This document shows positions 1 through 5,025 of a stretch of 8,411 nt of DNA, in pieces. Location: the NCBI GenBank assembly GCA_947177695.1, contig CAMWVO010000059.1, positions 1 through 8,411 of the forward strand. Reading direction: 5' to 3'. This DNA is from an uncultured Clostridia bacterium. Its GTDB lineage: Bacteria > Bacillota > Clostridia > Oscillospirales > Ruminococcaceae. The notes under the pieces are model-generated. The model had not been told where the DNA came from. It worked only from the letters and a program-made list of their open reading frames with translations, and searched no databases. Positions within the stretch are counted from its first letter, which is position 1. Each line of letters begins with the position of its first letter. A program made the translations under genes and the position numbers.

Positions 1-343
1 TGTCCGCCGTAATGCTTCTGAAGCCTATCAGAGAAATAAGCGTACCGACTATGATATAGGAGAAAACGGCGGCGATGTACGGCGAGTAAGCCAGCGATGA
101 CTTATCCATGTTGACGGATACCATGTTGTTAACGGTCTTTACGATGTATTCCGCCGCGCACTGACGCTTTGTATCGGGTATTTTTTTCAGATCCTTTGTC
201 AATATAAGGCAGACCGCCAGAACGATCAGTATTACGAGCCATCCCGTTACAACGGATTCGGACAGTGCAAAAACGATCTCATCGTTTTCGTTTAAAAGGC
301 AGAACATTCGTCTTGGTCCTTCCACATTTACCTCAAATCCCAT
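1..343 (-). CDS. atpB: F0F1 ATP synthase subunit a, 5' part
   Basis: This is the N-terminal 114 codons of subunit a, the membrane channel subunit that carries protons (or sodium) past the c-ring of the F0 sector. The gene runs off the window, so it is partial at its 3' end. The start is ATG at 343, with a GGAGGGTGA ribosome binding site 5 bases upstream inside the end of atpI. Visible are an N-terminal hydrophobic helix (about residues 30-49), then a polar stretch with PDTKRQ and AAEYIV, where the family normally has P-x-x-x-Q followed by E. A second hydrophobic helix begins with SPYIAAVFSYII (about 87-106) and is followed by GFRSITAD. The conserved arginine helix of the family lies outside the window. 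The gap to atpI is four bases, so the two are cotranscribed. Family assignment is from residue pattern and context, and the context is strong. Confidence 0.85.
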   Translation of the reverse strand, partial: MGFEVNVEGPRRMFCLLNENDEIVFALSESVVTGWLVILIVLAVCLILTKDLKKIPDTKRQCAAEYIVKTVNNMVSVNMDKSSLAYSPYIAAVFSYIIVGTLISLIGFRSITAD

Positions 344-347
344 GATT

Positions 348-740
348 TCACCCTCCTTTCCGTTTTAATGCTGCATGAGCGGTATAGGCAAGCTTCGGAT
401 ACAGCTGGGGGATAGCCGCCGCAACAAGATTGACGGACGGACATTTTATTCCCGCCAGAAACAGCAGTCCAGTTATGAGCAGCCTTAACATATAGGAGCC
501 GAACATATACCTCTTTGCCGAAGCAAGAGGGCGTTCCACGGCTCTTTCCGAGGAAAGTCCAAGGATTATGAAGTTAAGCAGCATAACAGCCGTTCCCGCA
601 AGAAGTCCCAGCGGCACCTCGGCGCAAAGCCCATAGACAGGCAGCGAGATAAGGTACACCGCAAGGTCGAGGACAAGCGCTCTCGGCAGAAGAAATTTCA
701 GTTCCCTGCAAATCATTTCACTGAACAAACGTCCCGCCAT
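348..740 (-). CDS. atpI: ATP synthase subunit I (AtpI-type)
   Basis: This 130-residue membrane protein has four hydrophobic segments at about residues 20-39, 42-63, 78-98 and 101-121, the layout of the ATP synthase I-chain family. That family helps assemble the c-ring and is thought to aid magnesium uptake; it is not part of the finished enzyme. It sits directly ahead of atpB with a four-base gap, the usual first position in atp operons. The start ATG at 740 is preceded by purine-rich AGGAAAGGAAAGG. The spacing from the last AAAGG is about seven bases, a weaker site than that of atpB. The family is poorly conserved in sequence, so the call rests on length, hydrophobicity and position. An extended -10 promoter lies upstream. 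Confidence 0.78.
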   Translation of the reverse strand: MAGRLFSEMICRELKFLLPRALVLDLAVYLISLPVYGLCAEVPLGLLAGTAVMLLNFIILGLSSERAVERPLASAKRYMFGSYMLRLLITGLLFLAGIKCPSVNLVAAAIPQLYPKLAYTAHAALKRKGG

Positions 741-784
741 AAGAGAGCCTTTCCTTTCCTGTAAGCATACAACTACAATTAATA

Positions 785-813
785 ATTATACCAGTTTATT
801 AATAAAATTTCAA
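785..813 (-). promoter_or_regulatory. Promoter of the atp operon
   Basis: On the minus strand TTGAAA (808-813) and TATAAT (785-790) are separated by exactly 17 bases, with TGG directly before the -10 (extended -10). Transcription would start near 778 and give a leader of about 40 bases before atpI. No operator-like repeat is seen. Confidence 0.8.
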
Positions 814-880
814 CCTTTTTTGCACAATTTATTTTGACAATTCGGAAAAAAATGCAGAATTCTTTTGGTAAAAAAAGTAC

Positions 881-909
881 TTGACAAAGCGGATAAAATA
901 ATGTATAAT
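881..909 (+). promoter_or_regulatory. Consensus promoter of tRNA-Pro
   Basis: TTGACA (881-886) and TATAAT (904-909) are both perfect consensus and are separated by 17 bases. The predicted start near 916 is only a few bases before the tRNA 5' end at 921, so the tRNA needs little 5' trimming. Confidence 0.9.
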
Positions 910-920
910 TAATTGATTGA

Positions 921-997
921 CGGGGCGTAACTCAGTTTGGTAGAGTGCTTGGTTTGGGACCAAGATGCCGCAGGTTCAAGTCCTGTCGCCCCGACCA
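921..997 (+). tRNA. tRNA-Pro, anticodon TGG
   Basis: A complete 77-base cloverleaf is visible. The acceptor stem is CGGGGCG/CGCCCCG, the D stem ACTC/GAGT, and the anticodon stem CTTGG/CCAAG around loop TTTGGGA, which gives anticodon TGG for proline CCA and wobble codons. The T arm has loop TTCAAGT, and the discriminator is A. CCA at 995-997 is encoded in the DNA. A small hairpin (GCACGG at 1003-1008 pairing with CCGTGC at 1012-1017) sits in the 3' trailer and may mark the processing region. Confidence 0.96.
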
Positions 998-1021
998 GCG
1001 CGGCACGGAGCCCGTGCAGCC

Positions 1022-1063
1022 AAAATCACCCCGCAGTTAAATGCGAGGGTGATTTTCTTTTTT
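1022..1063 (+). terminator. Rho-independent terminator of tRNA-Pro
   Basis: AAAATCACCC (1022-1031) plus CGCA pairs with TGCG plus GGGTGATTTT (1047-1056), around loop GTTAAA and with one bulged A at 1046. The stem is followed by CTTTTTT. This is a strong stem of 14 base pairs and separates the tRNA from the GNAT gene. Confidence 0.88.
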
Positions 1064-1104
1064 AAACGCTGCTGTTGTGCAGTTTGATATTTCGGAGGGA
1101 GCAT

Positions 1105-1590
1105 ATGAATATAACCTATAAAAGCACCGTATCGGCAGAAGAGGTAAACTTCCTGCGTGCGTCTGTCGGATTTCGGCAGATACTTTCCGAACAGATCAAT
1201 GCGGGACTGGACGGAAGCGCGCTTGTTGTTTCCGCATACGACCGTTCCAAAATTGCGGGAATGGCGCGCTTGATATGGGACGGCGGCATGGTCGCTTTGA
1301 TAACTGACGTGCTTGTCCTGCCCGAATATAAAACGCAGGGCGTCGAGCAGGAACTGATAACGCGGCTTCTCGATTTCCTGCGTAGCAAATTAAAGCCGGG
1401 CTTTGGGATACAGGTCGATGTAAAAGTCTGGGATAACCGTGAAGCATTATATGAAAGCCTTGGATTTCAGCTATCAACAAATGAACGCCGCGGGACGCCA
1501 ATGCATATATGCCTGACCGATCGGATCGAACTTACGGACGCCGAATTTAAACAATGTGCATTTAGCGGTGAAGAAAAGAGATCCGAATAA
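1105..1590 (+). CDS. GNAT-family N-acetyltransferase
   Basis: A 161-residue protein of the Gcn5-related acetyltransferase fold, which moves an acetyl group from acetyl-CoA to an amine. The substrate cannot be told. Motif A, the acetyl-CoA pyrophosphate-binding loop, is at about residues 68-83 (DVLVLPEYKTQGVEQEL). It has Q-x-G-V, but glutamate stands where the family usually has glycine or alanine. Motif B is ALYESLGF at 114-121, a typical GNAT ending. The start is ATG 1105 because GGAGGGAG lies 5-11 bases upstream; an upstream in-frame TTG at 1075 has no comparable site. The gene stands alone between two terminators. No clear promoter of its own is visible in the 40 bases after the tRNA terminator, so it may depend on read-through or a weak promoter. 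Confidence 0.85.
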   Translation: MNITYKSTVSAEEVNFLRASVGFRQILSEQINAGLDGSALVVSAYDRSKIAGMARLIWDGGMVALITDVLVLPEYKTQGVEQELITRLLDFLRSKLKPGFGIQVDVKVWDNREALYESLGFQLSTNERRGTPMHICLTDRIELTDAEFKQCAFSGEEKRSE

Positions 1591-1606
1591 CTTTTGAAAA
1601 TTAAAA

Positions 1607-1640
1607 AGGACAGACGCTATGGCGCATCTGTCCTCTTTTT
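1607..1640 (+). terminator. Terminator of the GNAT gene
   Basis: GGACAGA (1608-1614) pairs with TCTGTCC (1627-1633). An inner CGC/GCG stem sits on a four-base loop, and CTCTTTTT follows. It lies 17 bases after the GNAT stop codon. Confidence 0.85.
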
Positions 1641-1649
1641 ACAGCAAAT

Positions 1650-1690
1650 AAATAAAAGCAAAACGTCCCTGCATTTTAACAGGGACGTTT
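1650..1690 (-). terminator. Terminator of tRNA-Arg
   Basis: AAACGTCCCTG (1661-1671) and CAGGGACGTTT (1680-1690) form a perfect 11-bp stem with an eight-base loop. On the minus strand it is followed by a T-rich run (TTTTGCTTTTATTTATTT), so it stops transcripts coming from tRNA-Arg. Confidence 0.85.
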
Positions 1691-1711
1691 CTGCCTGCAC
1701 AGACTTCGTGC

Positions 1712-1786
1712 TGGCACCCCCAGCGAGAATCGAACTCACAACTAACCCTTAGGAGGGGTTTATTATATCCATTTAACTATGGAGGC
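1712..1786 (-). tRNA. tRNA-Arg, anticodon CCT
   Basis: A 75-base cloverleaf on the minus strand. The acceptor is GCCTCCA/TGGGGGT, the D stem GTTA/TAAT with GG in the loop, and the anticodon stem AACCC/GGGTT around CTCCTAA (anticodon CCT, reads AGG). The T stem GTGAG/CTCGC has loop TTCGATT, the discriminator is G, and CCA is encoded. The acceptor holds two G-U wobbles, one at the terminal 1-72 pair, and the D stem is AT-rich. This is somewhat irregular, but all key tRNA bases are present and there is a good promoter and terminator. Confidence 0.93.
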
Positions 1787-1795
1787 GTACACCTA

Positions 1796-1824
1796 AGTAT
1801 AGCACATTTATTTCTCAAATGCAA
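1796..1824 (-). promoter_or_regulatory. Promoter of tRNA-Arg
   Basis: On the minus strand TTGCAT (1819-1824) and TATACT (1796-1801) are 17 bases apart. The predicted start falls a few bases before the tRNA 5' end at 1786. Confidence 0.8.
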
Positions 1825-1903
1825 GTGCTTTTCAAAATTTTCTTTTGAGAAAAACGGCACAAATGTGCTGAATTTTCAAGAGAAAATTTGTTCGATTTTA
1901 CCA
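1825..1903. other. AT-rich spacer with small inverted repeats
   Basis: No gene is seen. Three inverted repeats occur: TTTCTCAAA (1811-1819) with TTTGAGAAA (1844-1852); GCACA-AA-TGTGC (1857-1868); and AATTTTC-AAGA-GAAAATT (1871-1888). They may be chance in AT-rich DNA or may separate the tRNA-Arg promoter from the divergent SOS-type promoter. No T-run follows any of them in a way that suggests a terminator. Confidence 0.35.
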
Positions 1904-1933
1904 TTTACAAGAACGCTTGTTCTGTGTTATAAT
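1904..1933 (+). promoter_or_regulatory. Promoter P1 of the radical SAM operon
   Basis: TTTACA (1904-1909) and a perfect TATAAT (1928-1933) are 18 bases apart. A start near 1940 would give a leader of about 225 bases that contains the whole hairpin array before the radical SAM gene. The spacer holds a LexA-type box, annotated separately. Confidence 0.68.
1910..1923 (+). promoter_or_regulatory. LexA-type SOS box within promoter P1
   Basis: AGAACGCTTGTTCT contains GAAC-N4-GTTC, the core of the LexA (DinR) operator of Bacillus and Clostridia, with one more matching base pair on each side. It matches 11 of 14 positions of the Bacillus consensus CGAACRNRYGTTYC. It occupies the spacer between the -35 and -10, where bound LexA would block RNA polymerase. 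I found no second copy of the core in the window. Function is inference from motif and placement. Confidence 0.66.
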
Positions 1934-1947
1934 ACTAAACACTAATT

Positions 1948-2109
1948 AAACTATAGATAAAAGTCTATAGTTTGATGCCGCCTGAAAGGCGGCTGTCAAA
2001 ATCTTTGATTTTGACAGGATTAGTATTGAACGGCTTTCTCGGCGGCTTTGCCGCCACAGCCGTGCTTTGCACGGCTGAATCAAACTGTAGACCTCGTCTA
2101 CAGTTTGAT
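1948..2109. repeat. Array of six perfect hairpins, MITE-like
   Basis: Six back-to-back inverted repeats fill 162 bases. H1 is AAACTATAGA (1948-1957) with TCTATAGTTT. H2 is GCCGCCT/AGGCGGC (1977-1993). H3 is TGTCAAAATC/GATTTTGACA (1994-2016), directly abutting H2. H4 is GGCGGC/GCCGCC (2041-2055). H5 is CAGCCGTGC/GCACGGCTG (2057-2077). H6 is ATCAAACTGTAGA/TCTACAGTTTGAT (2079-2109). Loops are short: TTT in H3, H4 and H5, GAA in H2. The outer hairpins H1 and H6 are versions of the same sequence, so the block has related ends like a palindromic interspersed repeat or miniature element. No coding frame, no U-tract and no known riboswitch pattern is visible. It lies between promoter P1 and the radical SAM gene. 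Confidence 0.72.
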
Positions 2110-2125
2110 AAAGAAATAGTATAAT
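2097..2125 (+). promoter_or_regulatory. Possible second promoter P2
   Basis: TCTACA (2097-2102, four of six matches to TTGACA) is 17 bases from a perfect TATAAT (2120-2125). The -35 lies inside the right arm of hairpin H6. A start near 2132 would give a short leader without the hairpins. Confidence 0.45.
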
Positions 2126-2137
2126 TTCGGTACGAAA
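2125..2137. promoter_or_regulatory. Palindrome at the P2 start region
   Basis: TTTCG-GTA-CGAAA is a perfect inverted repeat that begins at the last base of the P2 -10 and covers its likely start. It could be an operator for an unknown regulator, or chance. It does not fit the LexA core. Confidence 0.3.
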
Positions 2138-2164
2138 CATTTGCTGCGGATAGGAGGGCGCGTT

Positions 2165-3511
2165 ATGGATATGTTTGAAAAGCTGAAAATACTGGGCGAG
2201 TCCGCCAAATACGACGCGTCCTGCACCTCAAGCGGCGTTGACCGCCGCGGCGGCACGTCGGATGGCATAGGCAGCGCGTCCTCCTGCGGGATATGCCACA
2301 GCTTCTCCGCCGACGGACGGTGCATTTCCCTGCTGAAAATTCTCATGACAAACTACTGCCTGTTCGACTGCAAATACTGCGTGAACCGCCGCAGCAACGA
2401 CGTTCCGCGGGCAAGGTTCACGCCCGACGAGATCGCCGACCTTACCATAAATTTTTACCGCAGAAACTACATCGAGGGACTTTTCCTCAGCTCGGGGATA
2501 ATCCAAAGTCCCGACTACACCTGCGAGCAGCTGATCGAAGCCGTTTCGCTCCTGCGGAACAAGTACAAATTTTACGGCTATATCCACGCAAAGGCAATTC
2601 CGGGCGCAGACCCCGAACTGATAAACCGCTTGGGCGTTCTTGCGGACAGAATAAGCGTTAACATCGAGCTGCCCTCACAGAAAAGTCTGAACGCGCTTGC
2701 TCCCGACAAGTCCAAAAGCTCTATCCTGCTGCCAATGGGACACATTACCAACAGGATAAAGCAGAACAGCTATGAAATTGTTAAATACAAATCCGCGCCC
2801 AAATTTGCTCCTGCGGGACAAAGCACACAAATGATAATCGGCGCGACCCCCGACACCGATTTTCAGATACTGCGGCTGTCCGAGGCGATGTACGGCAAGT
2901 ACAGCCTGAAGCGAGTCTTTTATTCGGCGTATGTCCCGGTGGGCGACCAGAAGCTTCTGCCTCCTGCGGGCACAAAGCCGCCCCTGCTTCGGGAGCACCG
3001 CTTATATCAGGCGGACTGGCTGCTGCGGTTTTACGGCTTCAAGGCGGAGGAAATTTTAGACGAGCAGCATCAGGAATTTAATCCGCTTCTTGACCCCAAA
3101 TGCAACTGGGCGCTGCACCACCCCGAATGCTTTCCAGTGGAGATAAACAGGGCTCCATATGAAATGCTGCTGCGCGTTCCGGGGATAGGAGTGAAGTCCG
3201 CGCAAAAAATTGTCACGGCAAGGCGGCAGACAAAGCTGGACTATCCCGATCTGCGCAAGCTTGGCGTTGTTTTGAAGCGTGCGAATTATTTCATACTATG
3301 TTCGGGAAAGCGCGCCGAGGGACTTATCGTTACAGAGACAGGGATAATGCGGCAGCTTATGTCCGCAAGCACGGTCAAGGAACTGGAGCAGAAAGGCGGC
3401 TTCGAGCAGCTTTCATTTTTCGCGCAGGAGAACAACGTGGATAAATTTCCTGCCCTGCCGAGCTTGCCGAGTGTGGAGGATACTGTAAAATGTTTAACGG
3501 GCGAGATGTAG
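2165..3511 (+). CDS. Putative DNA modification/repair radical SAM protein
   Basis: This 448-residue protein matches in layout the family named putative DNA modification/repair radical SAM protein (TIGR03916), which is linked in genomes to DUF4130 and uracil-DNA glycosylase-like proteins. The CX3CX2C motif for the 4Fe-4S cluster that cleaves S-adenosylmethionine is at C65, C69 and C72 (CLFDCKYC). Before it lie further cysteines in SCGICHSFSADGRC (C41, C44, C53), and CNWALHHPEC (C313, C322) comes later; these may hold another metal site. A helix-hairpin-helix motif, VPGIGVKSAQKIV (about 338-350), suggests DNA binding. The start is ATG 2165, with AGGAGGG seven bases upstream; ATG 2171 is also possible. 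The last 22 bases overlap the next gene. The reaction is unknown; a role in DNA repair is inferred from the HhH, the partner gene and the SOS-type box upstream. Confidence 0.87.
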   Translation: MDMFEKLKILGESAKYDASCTSSGVDRRGGTSDGIGSASSCGICHSFSADGRCISLLKILMTNYCLFDCKYCVNRRSNDVPRARFTPDEIADLTINFYRRNYIEGLFLSSGIIQSPDYTCEQLIEAVSLLRNKYKFYGYIHAKAIPGADPELINRLGVLADRISVNIELPSQKSLNALAPDKSKSSILLPMGHITNRIKQNSYEIVKYKSAPKFAPAGQSTQMIIGATPDTDFQILRLSEAMYGKYSLKRVFYSAYVPVGDQKLLPPAGTKPPLLREHRLYQADWLLRFYGFKAEEILDEQHQEFNPLLDPKCNWALHHPECFPVEINRAPYEMLLRVPGIGVKSAQKIVTARRQTKLDYPDLRKLGVVLKRANYFILCSGKRAEGLIVTETGIMRQLMSASTVKELEQKGGFEQLSFFAQENNVDKFPALPSLPSVEDTVKCLTGEM

Positions 3512-4305
3512 TGTACTGCTACGACGGCAGCTTTGACGGGCTTCTCTGCTGCGTTTTCGAGAGCTTTGTCCGCAGGGAAACTCCCATCGGAATAACGGCG
3601 GGAGCGCAGGAGCAGCTTACTTTGACGGAGGTGCTGGACGTTCCCACAGACCCCGAAAAGGCAGCGCGGGTCGGGTTGGCGATACCGAAAAAAATATCCC
3701 CCCGCACGGAGGAGCTTGTGAAGATCGCGTTCCTGACTTTCGGCGAGGACAAGGACTTGCTGATACTGAAATATCTGCAAAAGGGCTTTTCGGTCGGAGG
3801 CAGGATTGAAGATATGCTTGCGGACGATACCGTCAACGCGCTTTACAGGGCGATACAGCACTGCACGACCGAAGCCCAGCGAATGAAGCAGTTTATACGC
3901 TTTTCCGATTTTGACGGATATCTTGCCGCAGTCATAGAGCCGAAAAACAAGGTCATACCGCTTATCGCCGACCACTTCACAGACCGCTACCGTAACGAGA
4001 ATTTTCTTATTTACGACGAGACCCACCGAATGGCTTTGGTGTACCACTCCAACAGGGCGGAGATCGCCGAGAATATTTACTTTGAAATGCCTGACGCAGG
4101 CGCGGAGGAGGAGCGTTACCGCGAGCTGTGGAAAAGCTTTTACGACGCCATCGCCATCAAGGAGCGGTACAATCCCCGCTGCCGCATGAACATGATGCCA
4201 AAGCGTTACTGGAAGCACATGACCGAATTCTCGGAAAACGAGTTTGCAAAAAAGAAAAGCGGGACTGAGACTATCGGTGTGAAACCGTCCCTGCCGAGGA
4301 ACTGA
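3490..4305 (+). CDS. DUF4130 protein, probable DNA metabolism partner
   Basis: This 271-residue protein matches the DUF4130 family (TIGR03915, probable DNA metabolism protein), nearly always found beside the radical SAM protein upstream. It opens with VVYCYDGSFDGLLCCVFES and has FIRFSDFDGYLAAVIEP near the middle. It ends in a basic region, RCRMNMMPKRYWKHMTEF (about 235-252), followed by a lysine-rich tail. In some bacteria the family is fused to a uracil-DNA glycosylase-like domain. No such domain is present here and none is encoded next to it. The start ATG 3490 lies inside the end of the radical SAM gene, with GGAGGA nine bases upstream, so translation is probably coupled. The molecular activity is unknown. 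The gene ends at a strong terminator. Confidence 0.86.
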   Translation: MFNGRDVVYCYDGSFDGLLCCVFESFVRRETPIGITAGAQEQLTLTEVLDVPTDPEKAARVGLAIPKKISPRTEELVKIAFLTFGEDKDLLILKYLQKGFSVGGRIEDMLADDTVNALYRAIQHCTTEAQRMKQFIRFSDFDGYLAAVIEPKNKVIPLIADHFTDRYRNENFLIYDETHRMALVYHSNRAEIAENIYFEMPDAGAEEERYRELWKSFYDAIAIKERYNPRCRMNMMPKRYWKHMTEFSENEFAKKKSGTETIGVKPSLPRN

Positions 4306-4341
4306 AAAGCGGAACGTCCCCGCAGGAACGCTCCGCTTTTT
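4305..4341. terminator. Terminator shared by convergent genes
   Basis: AAAAGCGGA (4305-4313) pairs with TCCGCTTTT (4332-4340), with a further CGT/ACG pairing inside. On the plus strand TTTTT follows, closing the radical SAM operon. On the minus strand the run after the stem is TTTTC, so it may also stop the deaminase transcript, whose stop codon is at 4343-4345. Confidence 0.82.
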
Positions 4342-4342
4342 G

Positions 4343-4975
4343 TTATCTATCCGCCGCACGACCGGCAATTATAATGCTGTCGAAAACCTCTCCGAAATCG
4401 GTTTTGTTTTCCGCATATGTATCAAGTGTTCGGTCGGCATACAGCACTTTTGCAATATTTACCGCACGGGGACAATCGGCTGAAAAGCACTCAACTACTG
4501 AATTAACTGCGCCGCCGTTCTTGCTTAATTCAAAATAGGTCTGCATTGTAAGTTGGACAAGCTGCAAGTCTCCGAGCTCAAAAACTGTCTCGATATTTCT
4601 AGACCTGACATAGCTGTCGTCATCACAATAATGAACTGCTCCGCAGTGACCGTCCTTTGCCGCTATGCGTAATTTTCTGAAATTGCTCATTACAATTGTT
4701 CCCATACACATTGGACAAGGCTCCATGCAGGCATATAGGGTATAGCCCTCCAAATTAGGATATTTGTGTGTATCAAGCTGTAATAAGCAATCGGTTTCTG
4801 CGTGCGCGATCTTGCTGTTGCCGTTTGTAATTTCATTAATTCTGTTTCTGCCTGTGCAGATTATTTCCCCGTTTTCATCGCATATAACAGCGCCGATGGG
4901 AACAGAACCGTTTTTAAACGATTCCCACCCTGCCGAAAAAGCGGTCTGCCAAGCTTTTGATAGGTCGTTCCACAT
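4343..4975 (-). CDS. TadA-like nucleoside/base deaminase
   Basis: This 210-residue enzyme is of the zinc-dependent cytidine/deoxycytidylate deaminase superfamily. The zinc ligands are H58 in HAE (58-60, with E60 the catalytic acid/base) and C87 and C90 in EPCPMCMG. The region VPIGAVICDENGEIICTGRNR (25-45) resembles TadA and guanine deaminase. The core ends near residue 150. About 55 extra residues follow, making it longer than housekeeping TadA (about 150-170), so a free base or nucleoside is the more likely substrate; it cannot be fixed from sequence. The start is ATG 4975, with AAGGAGG eight bases upstream. No convincing promoter lies in the 50-base gap to the AraC-GGDEF gene, which suggests one transcript. 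Its final residues FDSIIIAGRAADR nearly repeat the end of that neighbour, an oddity reported separately. Confidence 0.83.
   Translation of the reverse strand: MWNDLSKAWQTAFSAGWESFKNGSVPIGAVICDENGEIICTGRNRINEITNGNSKIAHAETDCLLQLDTHKYPNLEGYTLYACMEPCPMCMGTIVMSNFRKLRIAAKDGHCGAVHYCDDDSYVRSRNIETVFELGDLQLVQLTMQTYFELSKNGGAVNSVVECFSADCPRAVNIAKVLYADRTLDTYAENKTDFGEVFDSIIIAGRAADR
4350..4390. repeat. Gene-tail direct repeat, copy A
   Basis: These 41 bases at the 3' end of the deaminase gene match 5033-5073 in 39 positions, in the same orientation and reading frame. The repeat unit (copy to copy) is 683 bases. A 25-base run and an 11-base run are identical. Confidence 0.9.
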
Positions 4976-5025
4976 AATTGCTTCCTCCTTAACCTATATG
5001 CTAACTTACCTGAACACTTCGCTTT

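Noticed and set aside
1661..1690. Terminator acting for the plus-strand GNAT gene
   Set aside because: On the plus strand only three T follow the stem. The GNAT gene already has its own terminator at 1607-1640, while the minus strand has a long T-rich run after tRNA-Arg.
1948..2109. Hairpin array as riboswitch, T-box or attenuator
   Set aside because: No U-tract follows any stem, there is no T-box sequence or anti-terminator pairing, and the repeats are independent simple hairpins rather than one conserved fold.
1948..2109. Hairpin array as CRISPR
   Set aside because: The units differ in sequence and there are no equal repeats with unique spacers.
3286..4368. A 360-codon open frame on the minus strand
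   Set aside because: It lies opposite the ends of the radical SAM and DUF4130 genes, which have clear family motifs, ribosome sites and coupling. It has no ribosome site and no recognisable domain. It is a shadow of codon bias.
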